From a virus, in IMG/VR virus record IMGVR_UViG_3300031603_000003, positions 1-64,000 of that record: a DNA stretch of 64,000 bases; one strand, 5' to 3'. The notes beneath the pieces were generated by a model that saw only the letters and a list, made by a program, of their open reading frames with translations, did no database searches and had not been told where the DNA came from. The position numbers and the translations under genes are program-made. Positions 24,815 to 35,327 of this stretch are shown here, piece by piece (position 1 is the first letter of the stretch; each line of letters starts with the position of its first letter).

Positions 24815-27721
24815 TTAACGTTCTGTTGGGGCTTCTGGGGGTGCTGCTGATGCAACACTCTCTACTAAGTAAGATGGTTTCTTGTATACTGGTAGATCAT
24901 TCTGTTTCTCGATAGTTACATTACGATCATAACCAAAGGCTACAGAAAACTTAGTGTACTCACCTGCTGAGTTGGCGGGCCAGTATCCTTTACTACTCCA
25001 ATCTGTGTCCCACATAGATATAATAATTTCCTCACCGGCTGGTACATACAAGTCAGTAGGCATTATAATGGAACTAGGTTCATATATTTGAGGCCACAAT
25101 GCTACGCTCTCAGATATACCAGGTACGCTAATGGATAATGGGTAACCTGCTGTTACCTGAGCTTGTTGCCATGTTCCACTACTTTCGTCAGAAACATAAA
25201 CAGCAGCGATGGTAAAGTTATTATCATCTACAACTTCAACTACGTAGTCTTCGCCGTTATAGTTTAATGTACCCCGAATAGTGACGAGATTATCGTCCGA
25301 TAAACCATGATCGGTAGATAGGATATTGATTCTACCTGCATTGGCTGTTATAATACTAGATATGGCAGCACCGCCTATGGTAGCAGCACCACCGGTCATG
25401 TACATAACTTGAATTTGTAAGGATGTGATGTGAATGTTACTATCCAGGGCAACTACACCTAGTTTCATACGATCAGTATCTGGAGTAATCCACTTAGTGA
25501 CATCCTCTTCAATGGTAAATGTACCTACTTGGTGGGTAAACCCGGCATCGTCTATAGTAAGTGATCCACCTGTACCGCTACCTAAGGTAGCGGAAGACAA
25601 GAGATTACCTTCACCTATAGAGAAGACTTCAACATTCATTGTACGTCCATTGTCACAATTGATAGGAAAGAGTACTGTGTTACCTTCTGGTCTGTCGATG
25701 AATAAAGTTTGTACGGCGTTGGTTATAGTTCCCCACTTCTCGTACGCTTTGCACATATAACCTACGGCACCTGTTACTTGTTCAAGAGATACTACTAGTC
25801 CATAGGTAGTTCCGAACATTGTTATGGTGCCTGGGGCTGCTGGCGCTTCGACGGCGGGGGAGAACGCAACGGTATTTACTACCTTAGCTGCGTAATCGAT
25901 ACCAGTTGCCATAGTAACTGAGGCTACTAAGCCAACGTCAGCCGGTACATCGTAGAATCTAGTGTACGTGGAGGCGATTGCTTCCCTAGTACGTGATACA
26001 ACTTTACGACGGAAGTAAGTATTCCCATCCACTGTCCATGTTAGTTCAACGTGTGCGCGCTCTCCTGCTGCACTGATAGTGAATGCTACATTCTGGCTAG
26101 GCCATGGCCCAGACACTCCGAAGTAACTCATAGGAACTTCAATGTAATTAATCAAACTCTGGTAACCTACTACCTTGCAAGGGGTGGCTAGGTTAGGGAA
26201 ATATATGTAATCACCAGTACGATCTTCTGTAAGTATGGATGATACTAATTTATAGAACTTGAAACCAGCACGAGGCTTAAGCTCTTGCTCTTTGTCGTCT
26301 GGATCATCTAAATTACCTGTAATAGTAACATCACCATCGGTGCCTTCGTCTCCCCATTTGACCTGAATATAACGTTTACCGTTCTCAATAGGCACGGGCC
26401 ATTCAGTGTCCGTGACTATTTCAAACCCATCACTGATAGTAACAGAGTTGGGTCTGGTTATTAAACCGCCATTTGGTAAGTGTACATCATCAAATGCTGG
26501 ATCAATTCGTATTGGTATATCGAATGTATTACTCTGTGGTATCCATGTTGGTACAGTAGCAGTCTGCCTTATTATATATGCACCTTCGGTTGCGAAATCT
26601 AACTCTAACTTGTCCGTAGCTTCTTGGTAAGTCCAACGGTAAGACATGCCAGCAAGTTGTATAGCCTGAGCACTCCCAACATCGTTAGTAATTTCAATGC
26701 GAAAATCACCAATCGTAGGGTTAAGTTCAAAGATCATTAATTCAGCATCTAACATATCATTACTTAGTAACGTGGTAGTGTAATTGCCTATTGCTTTAAC
26801 AGTAACTAAATCACTAGGTACTGTGACATCTAGTACTAGTTCAAACGTATCGTAATCTATAGGGGAACTGGGCATTGTAAAGCCAGTAGATGTTCCCTGG
26901 TTGCGCCAGCATGTAGCTGTATCCGCTACTGCGATTTCAATAAATGCACTAGTAATAAGTGTATAAGTACCATTCCAGTGGTCAGTATCACTATCAGTAT
27001 CCCACTGTAAACTATTAATTAGGTTGTCTGGGTAGCCCATGTGAGAGCCCGAGCGTAATGTAAATGCACTTCCAGGTAAAATCTGTGCGTCAGTCTCAGC
27101 GTCGAGTATGTCCCACTGCCAAGTAGTTACTGGGTTGATAGAAGGATAGACGCTAAGGTTAAGAAAAGTCATAGCTGCTACTGGACTAACGGTATTACTG
27201 ATACGCATTGTTTGATCCATAGTCCAGGCCCGTACAACTGGCCCATCTAAAGTCTCAAGGTATGCGAGCTTATCTATTACTGGGAGTACTATGTACACCC
27301 ATTTAGTCTTAGCTGTACCATCATTCCAACTTAAGTTCGCACCGACGGTAACGAATGTGATAGGATTATTTGGAAAGGTCGGAACACCGCTTGGTGTGAA
27401 CATACGTTCAAAGTCTGCCGGTACTCCGCCAAGTGCACCGGTTATACCGGACACACTCCACTCGGTTATTGCTCCACCAACTGTGGCCTCTTGCCATATA
27501 GTAGCATTGAATATATTAATAGTGCTGGGTTCAAATGTTTGGGAGTCAGAATCCCACCATATAATATCTGTGTCGCTACGCAACATCGGAACTACATCGA
27601 AATCATCAGCTCCTGCGTTGATGTAATCAAAATATTGGTTCCACATTTGTGCGGTAATAGTTGTTGGTTTATCTGTAGCTAAGTACACCGCTTGTGGTAT
27701 TACTGGATAAGTTATTGGCAT
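24815..27721 (-). CDS. Large beta-rich tail protein, 968 aa
   Basis: Probable tail-fibre or baseplate-arm protein. Several Ig/FNIII-like modules are visible. Near residue 810 it has HGLSDDNLVTIRGTLNYNG followed by VVEVVDDNNFTIAAVYVSD and SGTW, a beta motif common in phage tail proteins. Another stretch has a TTITAQMWNQYFDYINAGADD pattern at the N-terminus. GAAAGGA lies upstream of the ATG. No depolymerase, peptidase or glycosidase motif could be identified by eye. Confidence 0.7.
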   Translation of the reverse strand: MPITYPVIPQAVYLATDKPTTITAQMWNQYFDYINAGADDFDVVPMLRSDTDIIWWDSDSQTFEPSTINIFNATIWQEATVGGAITEWSVSGITGALGGVPADFERMFTPSGVPTFPNNPITFVTVGANLSWNDGTAKTKWVYIVLPVIDKLAYLETLDGPVVRAWTMDQTMRISNTVSPVAAMTFLNLSVYPSINPVTTWQWDILDAETDAQILPGSAFTLRSGSHMGYPDNLINSLQWDTDSDTDHWNGTYTLITSAFIEIAVADTATCWRNQGTSTGFTMPSSPIDYDTFELVLDVTVPSDLVTVKAIGNYTTTLLSNDMLDAELMIFELNPTIGDFRIEITNDVGSAQAIQLAGMSYRWTYQEATDKLELDFATEGAYIIRQTATVPTWIPQSNTFDIPIRIDPAFDDVHLPNGGLITRPNSVTISDGFEIVTDTEWPVPIENGKRYIQVKWGDEGTDGDVTITGNLDDPDDKEQELKPRAGFKFYKLVSSILTEDRTGDYIYFPNLATPCKVVGYQSLINYIEVPMSYFGVSGPWPSQNVAFTISAAGERAHVELTWTVDGNTYFRRKVVSRTREAIASTYTRFYDVPADVGLVASVTMATGIDYAAKVVNTVAFSPAVEAPAAPGTITMFGTTYGLVVSLEQVTGAVGYMCKAYEKWGTITNAVQTLFIDRPEGNTVLFPINCDNGRTMNVEVFSIGEGNLLSSATLGSGTGGSLTIDDAGFTHQVGTFTIEEDVTKWITPDTDRMKLGVVALDSNIHITSLQIQVMYMTGGAATIGGAAISSIITANAGRINILSTDHGLSDDNLVTIRGTLNYNGEDYVVEVVDDNNFTIAAVYVSDESSGTWQQAQVTAGYPLSISVPGISESVALWPQIYEPSSIIMPTDLYVPAGEEIIISMWDTDWSSKGYWPANSAGEYTKFSVAFGYDRNVTIEKQNDLPVYKKPSYLVESVASAAPPEAPTER

Positions 27722-27738
27722 GACTGGGTCCTTTCACC

Positions 27739-30108
27739 CTAGGTGGTCTTGTAAAGATCTACTGTCAATGTTATGGCATCACTATCTGGGTTGAGAACGA
27801 TAGTGATCTGTTGCATTGTAGTTCCGTATGGGAAGTTAACAGTATATGGAATAAATAGTAAACCGTCGAGGCGGCTCTTGATTATGGTATCAGGTTCTTG
27901 TATAGCTACTAATGCATCGGTGTAGTCCAAGGCATTAACATTAGCTATGTCATCGGCGTACATTGGGCCGTGTCCGTTACGTCCTGTAACTATATGTTCA
28001 CCGTTTATATTACTAGCAATACCTCCACCGTTAGCTACACCGGTGACTACCATGATATCTCCATTAACAAAGATGTCTTTATCTACAGAATATGCCAACG
28101 CAAGTGCGACGTTAACAGATTCATCTTCAACTCCAGAGAAGACTATAGTATCACTGGTAGACCGTACTATAAAATCCGTGCCGGCTACTCTGTTTGAATC
28201 TGCATCAAATGGTTTAACAACGATCAGAATCTCAGTGCCGCTTGGAACTACGGGGGTGGTAGCGTGAACCTCAGCACTAGTAAGGACAGAAGGGTCGGCT
28301 AGTGATATAATAGCACGTTCGAGATCATACTTCTGTGTGTCCTTGGGTATACCGGTACTTACTAATCCATCTAGTGCACGCTCATAAAACCAAGTAGGTT
28401 TAGCTACGGTGAACGTACCAGTCTGTGTATGATCCATGGTTATAGTTATCTCACCGTCGGAATCAATATCTTCGTAAAAGATCAGTGCACCTTCTGTGCC
28501 ATTAACGGTCCAGTCGTCTAGGGATTCATTTAGATGTTGCATGTACGTAGACATAGTAGCTGCTTCCTCTGCGGAGTATACAGCCTTAGTATGTTTGGCA
28601 AATATCTGACGTGGATAACTAAGCAAATCCACTATGTTTGGGTCGTACGCGCCGGCTTCGTCCACTGCGCCATTGATTGCGTTTGCATAATTAATTTGAT
28701 GTTGGTGCTGGAATAGAGGGTAGTACCCTCCATCTTCTAGAGCGGTAGTACTGTCTGCGGGAACCGTCATGGTGTGCCGTTTGTACACAGCTACTTCATC
28801 GTAAAGGGCCCAGTTCGTGGATTCAACACTTAGATCTAATACAAGTACACCAGTACTGTAGTTAAAACTAAACACATCATGTACTTCTTCGTCCGACAAA
28901 CCACCTATAGTATCTACTAGGAAGAATCCATAAAACCCCGCGGCAGTCACTGGATGAGTACTTGGACTCAAGGTTACAGTTAACCTATTATTAACCACAT
29001 CTTCGGCGATATCTCCATCGGTAAATGATACATAAGGCATAAACTCTACGTAACCATTTGTACCGAACGCTGGTAAAGGGAACGCAAGAACAGAAGTAGG
29101 AGCCTGAGTGTGTATAGTAGCAGGTGTAACCTGAAGAGGGTTATCCACTTGGCTATCCTGTGTGTATACATCTTCTTCATTGTCTTTAATACCTAGTGCG
29201 CCGGCGATGAATAGTTTAAGTCCGTCCCACATTACTTGCCCATGTGTGAGCATAATGTTGCCATCCGCTGATAGTTCTACTTGCGGGACTAGATCTGTAT
29301 GTTTACGGAGCACGCCGTTGTAGTGATTACCTTGGCCGGCTTCTAGTGACAAGCTGTCGAACCGCGTTGGGTATAGACCAGCCGGTTGTGGGTTATCCCA
29401 ACGATGTGTGTCCCATTTAAAACGACCCCAGGTAAAACCATAACCGCCGGCGTTCATGATTAATTCATATATTTCACTAGTAAGCTCTGTCCGTATGACT
29501 TCGGGATCGTCGAACGCGTATACTTTAATCTGATCGTCAAGTGGTGTTTGTTTGCCAGCTACACTTGGGTAATTATATTCTAACTGTAATGTTTCAGTAT
29601 CTAACAGTTCAATTGTGAATGTCACATCATCGCCGTCATCAATCTGCACGTCGGGTTGTCCATATATTAAACCAGAGTCAGCGTACGTTCCAGCTGTAAC
29701 CCAAGGTGCTGCTGGGGCAATGAACTTTCCATTAGCGTCAAACTCCATTTGTTCAACGCCTACATAGTTTACTGTATTTGTATTCCATCCTGCAGCAATT
29801 AAGTCATCCCTCGATGGTAACCTGAAATCTTGGTTATCTGGTATGTCAATATAGACACCACGTCTGGGGTACGGGTCGTAAGGTACAGTATCAAAATGTG
29901 CTGCTAGGGTATTGATTATACCCTGGTGCGTGGAATCTGACGGTGATAGAGTTAATCTCTTGAATAAATCTTGGAGGTTCATAACTGTGTATGTACTACC
30001 AGGTTTCTCTGGTATTCCGAAGATGAATTGATCACGGTTGATCTCCATTTGAGTATCAACGAAACGTTTAAAGCTACTACCCTTATCTACTATTGGTGCA
30101 TAACTCAT
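27739..30108 (-). CDS. Tail-fibre/baseplate-arm protein, 789 aa
   Basis: Large structural protein of mixed composition with many beta-like stretches and no enzyme motif seen. The middle contains Asp-rich loops (IDDGDDVTFTIELLD, EDIDSDGEITITMDH) of the sort that bind calcium in some fibres; this is a composition remark, not a proven site. The start codon overlaps the previous stop (ATGA), with AGGAAGGA upstream. The neighbours are a long LamG-like protein and a 968-residue beta-rich protein. Confidence 0.65.
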   Translation of the reverse strand: MSYAPIVDKGSSFKRFVDTQMEINRDQFIFGIPEKPGSTYTVMNLQDLFKRLTLSPSDSTHQGIINTLAAHFDTVPYDPYPRRGVYIDIPDNQDFRLPSRDDLIAAGWNTNTVNYVGVEQMEFDANGKFIAPAAPWVTAGTYADSGLIYGQPDVQIDDGDDVTFTIELLDTETLQLEYNYPSVAGKQTPLDDQIKVYAFDDPEVIRTELTSEIYELIMNAGGYGFTWGRFKWDTHRWDNPQPAGLYPTRFDSLSLEAGQGNHYNGVLRKHTDLVPQVELSADGNIMLTHGQVMWDGLKLFIAGALGIKDNEEDVYTQDSQVDNPLQVTPATIHTQAPTSVLAFPLPAFGTNGYVEFMPYVSFTDGDIAEDVVNNRLTVTLSPSTHPVTAAGFYGFFLVDTIGGLSDEEVHDVFSFNYSTGVLVLDLSVESTNWALYDEVAVYKRHTMTVPADSTTALEDGGYYPLFQHQHQINYANAINGAVDEAGAYDPNIVDLLSYPRQIFAKHTKAVYSAEEAATMSTYMQHLNESLDDWTVNGTEGALIFYEDIDSDGEITITMDHTQTGTFTVAKPTWFYERALDGLVSTGIPKDTQKYDLERAIISLADPSVLTSAEVHATTPVVPSGTEILIVVKPFDADSNRVAGTDFIVRSTSDTIVFSGVEDESVNVALALAYSVDKDIFVNGDIMVVTGVANGGGIASNINGEHIVTGRNGHGPMYADDIANVNALDYTDALVAIQEPDTIIKSRLDGLLFIPYTVNFPYGTTMQQITIVLNPDSDAITLTVDLYKTT

Positions 30109-33100
30109 ACTAATCCTTCCTCGAATAATCTGTATCCCGCATACTGCTCAATAGCAAAATCAGTATTTAATTGTAAGTCTTCGTACTCGTACTTAGTATA
30201 CATAGTATAAATACGATGGGTGGATTGGTCGACATCTAGTTCCCAGGAACTAAGGTAATAGTCATAGCTAGGATCATATTTAAGAACTTGGAAGTCTGAC
30301 GAACCATCCAGCCCTAGAACATATAAAGTATTATCAGCGCCAAATGTAAAGCCCTGTATTGTATAACCTTCTGGCGGTGTTACGGCGTACGCCCACTTAA
30401 TAGAGCCATCTACTGGAGATATGCAATATAGATTACCTAAATCTGTTAGTACTGCCCAGTGGTCGTAGAATTCACGTATCCATAATAGTGTTTCGTTGGC
30501 TATAGCTGGCGAAATAGGTATGAATTCAGCATCAGAGTCTTGGTGCTGATCGATCTTGATAAAGCTTCTAGCGGATGTATTGATTACTTGTGCCCTAACT
30601 TTGCCCATAGTACCATCTATCTCGTACTGCAGCTCACCATTTGTCAAAGGTGAGTATGTAATATCGGTGGTTAGTCTAAGGTTATCAATTACTAACCGGT
30701 CTCGGCGTACAAAGTTTATTATGTCTGAAGCCGACAAGGCTACACTAGCAGGTGCTGGACCTGTTCTAGAAAAGACTTTAGTAACTGTACGCTTGGCCTT
30801 GTACCGTACATCCACAGTTAATGGGCCGGCTGTGATTACTGGTTCAACTGTAACGAACCCAGAGTAAGCTTGTACCTCTACGCTAACACCTACACCAGAA
30901 GCATCAGTAACTTTAACATTCTCCGGTACTACATCGAATAACTCTGCATCACTGGTTAGATCCTTAGTGAACTGTACAGTAGGATCAGCCCAAGTAGAAG
31001 AGCTGAGCTTAGCTCCAGTTATATCGAGGTCAACAGACTCACCTTGTTGTACTCTGATGTCTGCTATAAGTAATTTGTTACCAACACGCTGAGTTAATTC
31101 GAGTGGTACTTCAGCAGTTAAGGAGTCTGGGAATAACGCAGGGCTACTTTCAAAGTTTAGACCAGCACGTTGCTTATTGCCATGGAAATATGGAGTAATA
31201 TTAAAGCCACCGGCTGTTGCCTTTGCTTTAGTATACTCTAATGCTAATCCATTAGGTGAAAGCACTTGTGTTAGCTCACCGTCCTGCATGTACGGGTAGT
31301 GGTGTATTCTTCCGGGTATTCCGGTAGCGGACTGGTAAGTATGGTCAGCCTGCTGGAAAATATGAATGTATTGGTAAGACGCTACGTTACTAACAGCTAG
31401 GTGATATGGGCTGTCAGTTAGGTTAAAAAGAACGTCCTGATATACGTCGTTTACCCATTGTTGTGTGAAGCGGTCAACTGGTCTTGCGGTTGGTGCTTCT
31501 ACTAAGGCTGCAGTAGCTACGTGCCCTGGTGCAATAGCGAGCAGCGTTAGATAACCAGTGAAAGTTTGGGCCAAGGCTTGGTCTGATCCCCAGGCGATAC
31601 TTAAGTCGAAGGGTCCAGCAACTGGAGCGCCAGCTTGTGTTACCGCAGCGCCGTCGTCCACTTGTAAGCTGATTTCATCAGACTTAATTATAATACGAAA
31701 ATGGTGATCAGTGTTGACATCAAATGTTAGTGATGATACAACGACAGATGTTAAGCCAGTGTACGACAGGGTAGCAGTATCGGCACCTAGTGCCAGCTTT
31801 ACGCTTAGACTTTCAGTGGTGTTATACAGTTCGACAACTGTATCACCGTTATCTCCACCTGTCCATCCGCCTTCTATAGTCATACTATTAGTAATGGTAT
31901 CTGCTAACACTGAGGATGTGTACGCACGAAGACCGTAGGCAGAGCGGACAAAGTTGTTTACGGTTACGGCTGGTATTTCGGTGGACGCTTCCCATGTGTA
32001 CCCTGTAAATAAGCTTAAGTCTATATCATTAACCTGTGTACTATCATGTACTATATCACCAGCACCCTCTTGTAATGTATATCTAGCTAATAAGTTAGAA
32101 GCTTCTACTAATAATGAACCAGGGGCATACGCCACTGACGTACCTGCATGTGCAGTGTCGAACGCAATTTCATTACCTGTCCAAGGTAGTGTCCAATATT
32201 CGGTAGGACCAACAGCGCCGTTATCTCCTCCCCATTTCTTAACCGGTACGACGGAAATAGCAGCAAGTACGGCATCTTCACTAGCTCGTAGTACGCCATT
32301 GACGTATAGCTTAACTGTTACATTATCGTAAGTTACTACAACACGATAGAATTCCAAGCTAGCTGGTAATGCGGTAGTTAGAGTAACGGTATCGAACACT
32401 GTGTTTAAGTAACCAGAGGTATCCACATAGCAATGTCCAGACGCATCCCTACCAGAACCGGGTCTTAATGTTGTAGCAAATGTAAAGCCGTCCATGGATG
32501 TATCGTATAATGATATTGGAATTTCTACAGTATCGGTCAACTCGACTTTAATGTCATCCATGAATGCTTTTTGTGTATTAGCAACAGAGCTGTAACCATC
32601 TATTGCCACGTAGTATGTGGCCGTAACTGGTGGCGTAATCTCCATAGAATAAGAGGCGTAGGTAGTACTTAAATTAAAACTCGTGTTACTATCCCACGAA
32701 GCGTACGTAGGGGTCTCCTGCAGACCTACGCGAAATCTATTGGCGGTTTCGCCTTTACCTTTGAAGCTAAACGTGTACGTCATTCCTCCTATTAATTCAA
32801 TACCAGGAGAGTAACAGGGATTAGCAAATACATTACAATGAAATTTCATATGCATTAGACCGGTAGGTGGGTTCACGTAAGGTGCGGCACCAGCTGCACC
32901 GTCATCCCAGTAATCTTGGAAACCATTCTTGGTCCAGCCAGATGTAGCATTAGGGTAAGTGCCAATAACATGATCTTCGGATGTCTCTTCATACACTATG
33001 TCCATCGGTGTAAATGCACCCGTAATGACAAAGGTTTCGTAGGTATCTGCAGTCTCGATGTTCGCAACACGTTGTTGTATCAAGATGTCGGTAGTACTGT

Positions 33101-33767
33101 TCATTAAATCTATAAGGAATATATCCTGATACACATTAGGAGATCCATTGACAGTGTACGAGAATGTATCCTCGCCTGTGGTGATACGCTCATCTCTACC
33201 GGTTGTGCGGTAAGACTGTATGCTCTCAGTAATAGGCACATTAGCAGTTGTATAATCAACAAAGTATATCTGGAAAGACGCATCGAGATCGGCTGTTTCT
33301 TTCAGTAGTAATACCAAGGCGTCCTGTGCTACTGCATCTTCGCTACGTTTTAGTTCGTGTACGTACCTTATGTCCAGTACTACTCTGCCTGCAATCTCAG
33401 CGAAGTCCCAACTACTGAATGTACTATCTGTATCATAGTATGTAGGTGGTGCTAACCTGAAATCTAATAGGGTCGACACGGGTGTAATATATCGTGATTT
33501 ATTTGCATCCATCAGAGTGGGCTCTGTGTTAATAACTTCAGATATTGGTACTGAAAATCTAGATCTATACCACCCTCGCATAGCGTACGGTGGGGTTTTA
33601 CGTAATGAGGCAAGGTTAACCTCAGCGTTTATAACTCTGTCTAGTCTGTCTAGTTCTGCACCTAGTATATCAAAGGGTTTAATAATGGCTGATGTTTCAT
33701 ATAGATTAGTCCAGACCGGCATACGCCCAAGTACTCTGTTTACTACATGTTTACCTCTGGACGGCAT
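30105..33767 (-). CDS. Tail protein with LamG-like and PQQ-propeller-like regions, 1220 aa
   Basis: Large multi-module tail protein. The N-terminal ~250 residues look like a baseplate-attachment region next to the J-like protein. A CBM/jelly-roll-like segment (GGMTYTFSFKGKGETANRF, ATYYVAIDGYSS) is followed by LamG-like concanavalin pieces (VTVKLYVNGVLRASED, ARYTLQEGAGDIVHDST, RIIIKSDEISLQVDDGAAV). Near the C-terminus (~1120-1180) is GNLYCISPVDGSIKWAYAV with NTLYVLGLDG, a PQQ-enzyme-like propeller repeat. The combination suggests a carbohydrate- or protein-binding receptor module. The C-terminus overlaps the 789-residue gene. Confidence 0.75.
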   Translation of the reverse strand: MPSRGKHVVNRVLGRMPVWTNLYETSAIIKPFDILGAELDRLDRVINAEVNLASLRKTPPYAMRGWYRSRFSVPISEVINTEPTLMDANKSRYITPVSTLLDFRLAPPTYYDTDSTFSSWDFAEIAGRVVLDIRYVHELKRSEDAVAQDALVLLLKETADLDASFQIYFVDYTTANVPITESIQSYRTTGRDERITTGEDTFSYTVNGSPNVYQDIFLIDLMNSTTDILIQQRVANIETADTYETFVITGAFTPMDIVYEETSEDHVIGTYPNATSGWTKNGFQDYWDDGAAGAAPYVNPPTGLMHMKFHCNVFANPCYSPGIELIGGMTYTFSFKGKGETANRFRVGLQETPTYASWDSNTSFNLSTTYASYSMEITPPVTATYYVAIDGYSSVANTQKAFMDDIKVELTDTVEIPISLYDTSMDGFTFATTLRPGSGRDASGHCYVDTSGYLNTVFDTVTLTTALPASLEFYRVVVTYDNVTVKLYVNGVLRASEDAVLAAISVVPVKKWGGDNGAVGPTEYWTLPWTGNEIAFDTAHAGTSVAYAPGSLLVEASNLLARYTLQEGAGDIVHDSTQVNDIDLSLFTGYTWEASTEIPAVTVNNFVRSAYGLRAYTSSVLADTITNSMTIEGGWTGGDNGDTVVELYNTTESLSVKLALGADTATLSYTGLTSVVVSSLTFDVNTDHHFRIIIKSDEISLQVDDGAAVTQAGAPVAGPFDLSIAWGSDQALAQTFTGYLTLLAIAPGHVATAALVEAPTARPVDRFTQQWVNDVYQDVLFNLTDSPYHLAVSNVASYQYIHIFQQADHTYQSATGIPGRIHHYPYMQDGELTQVLSPNGLALEYTKAKATAGGFNITPYFHGNKQRAGLNFESSPALFPDSLTAEVPLELTQRVGNKLLIADIRVQQGESVDLDITGAKLSSSTWADPTVQFTKDLTSDAELFDVVPENVKVTDASGVGVSVEVQAYSGFVTVEPVITAGPLTVDVRYKAKRTVTKVFSRTGPAPASVALSASDIINFVRRDRLVIDNLRLTTDITYSPLTNGELQYEIDGTMGKVRAQVINTSARSFIKIDQHQDSDAEFIPISPAIANETLLWIREFYDHWAVLTDLGNLYCISPVDGSIKWAYAVTPPEGYTIQGFTFGADNTLYVLGLDGSSDFQVLKYDPSYDYYLSSWELDVDQSTHRIYTMYTKYEYEDLQLNTDFAIEQYAGYRLFEEGLV

Positions 33768-34897
33768 TATCCACCTGCCTCACATACTTCAATGTACTCA
33801 TCTGCTGTTACCCATTTCTGGTTTAAGGATGCTGGCTGGTTAGTATTTCCGATAGTTTGTTTGAATTGCACTGTTTGATTTTGTACATCATATACCCCGC
33901 GTTCTACTAAGGTAAATTGTGCGTCAATGACTCCTGGTACTGAGATTACTTCTGCTTTAAGTTGAGAGAATATTAGAATCTCACCAAGTGCTAGTTTGTT
34001 TACATACTCACGTACGGCAGCACGTACTAACGGTTTAACACTAACCAAGTCTTTAGTAATAACTTCAACTGTACAAATGTAAAATAGATGATCTGGGTAT
34101 TCAACGAACACGCGTACGCCACCGGCAGTACCACGTTGAGCTTCAGCCTGTACTTGTGCTATAAGTGCGGGACCAGTAATAGGATTGGTAGATTGTATGA
34201 ACGCCGACACAGAACCAACACCATACGTATGAGGTTTAAGCGACAGTACAGCTACATTTGGGATAGCTCGGAGTCTAGCCTCCAATGCGATTAGGTTAGT
34301 ATTACGGAGAATACTCCAATATCTCAACAGTCTAGGTCTATAGTCATCGTCTACTTCAACACTGGACCCTGTTTCTATTGGCAATACATTACCTACAATT
34401 AATTCTTTATTCGTTGAGTCGTGAAACTGAAGGGAATTGGCTTCTATATTGTACCCATCACCTATACCTGTAGCTTTAACTTTAACATACATTCGTCCGT
34501 CTGGTCCTGCTGTGTCAATGGTAATGGATTCAGTAGTAGTGTACTCTATGTTAGCGGCGGTACGTACACGAGTATTAACCGGTACCGTGTAGCTAACATC
34601 ACCACCTGCGGATATCTCGAAGTAAACATTCTGTCGTGTAGCGTCAGTTGCCACTTGTGCTACTGCTCTGGGCATACCTCTAAGTTCACCATATGCATCC
34701 AAATCAGCCCCGTGGCTTAACGAGGGGTCAAGGGAATTAATTAGATTATAAGCTTGATTGTAAGCATTGAACTGCTCAACCGCTATGTTCTCGATGAGAA
34801 TATATTCCGGCGAAGCTGGGTCCGGTGCTGCAGTAAACCCTGCATCCATGAATTGTTGTGTGATACGTTCTCGTAGAATGTCTAGTGTAGGATACAT
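33767..34897 (-). CDS. Baseplate J-like (Mu gp47) protein, 376 aa
   Basis: Baseplate wedge component linking the hub to the fibres. The protein has the J/gp47 layout: a helical N-terminus (DILRERITQQFMDAGF), then NSLDPSLSHGADLDAYGELRGMPR, the family's characteristic LD..G...G..R segment, a beta-barrel (YTVPVNTRVRTAANIEYTT, GDGYNIEANS), and a long C-terminal part with helices. The position after the gp25/gp46-like gene matches other contractile-tail phages. It overlaps the next gene by one base (TAATG). Confidence 0.85.
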   Translation of the reverse strand: MYPTLDILRERITQQFMDAGFTAAPDPASPEYILIENIAVEQFNAYNQAYNLINSLDPSLSHGADLDAYGELRGMPRAVAQVATDATRQNVYFEISAGGDVSYTVPVNTRVRTAANIEYTTTESITIDTAGPDGRMYVKVKATGIGDGYNIEANSLQFHDSTNKELIVGNVLPIETGSSVEVDDDYRPRLLRYWSILRNTNLIALEARLRAIPNVAVLSLKPHTYGVGSVSAFIQSTNPITGPALIAQVQAEAQRGTAGGVRVFVEYPDHLFYICTVEVITKDLVSVKPLVRAAVREYVNKLALGEILIFSQLKAEVISVPGVIDAQFTLVERGVYDVQNQTVQFKQTIGNTNQPASLNQKWVTADEYIEVCEAGG

Positions 34898-34898
34898 A

Positions 34899-35327
34899 TT
34901 AGCGACCCATTAAGTTGTTTGGTGGAGGAACTGAAAGTTCTACCGTGGTTGTAGTGTTGCCGGCCATGTGCCAAGATCCACTCTTGTACGCGAATCCAAA
35001 TGTTTCATCGATCTCGGTTGTGCCGAATATAACTATGGCTACATCAAAAGTGTTTGGTTTTGTGGTGCTCACTGTTACTTCAACCGGGTAATCTAAAAAT
35101 AGATTATAGTCTAGGTAACGAGCTAATTGTTGTTCAAGCATTCTTGCTTTTGCTGGTGTTTGTACGCTACCTATGTAGTCGCTTATACGGAATTGATTAT
35201 CAAGGGCGGTGGACTGTCTTAAGAATACATATATTCTATTGTTCAGAGCTTCGTGTCCAGCGGCAGCGCGTATACGTGTGCCAGTCATCTCAATATCCCC
35301 GTCAACTGTCCAAAGCAATGTGCGCAT
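34899..35327 (-). CDS. gp25/gp46-like baseplate wedge protein, 142 aa
   Basis: Small baseplate protein directly upstream of the J-like gene, the usual position for a gp25- or Mu gp46-like wedge subunit. It has an early strand with a Trp (LLWTVDGDIE), a helical section (NNRIYVFLRQSTAL, KARMLEQQLARYLDYN) and a C-terminal beta portion (VEVTVSTTKPNTFDVAIVIF). The family assignment is based on size, position and layout. AGGAATC precedes the ATG, which overlaps the previous stop (TAATG). Confidence 0.65.
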   Translation of the reverse strand: MRTLLWTVDGDIEMTGTRIRAAAGHEALNNRIYVFLRQSTALDNQFRISDYIGSVQTPAKARMLEQQLARYLDYNLFLDYPVEVTVSTTKPNTFDVAIVIFGTTEIDETFGFAYKSGSWHMAGNTTTTVELSVPPPNNLMGR

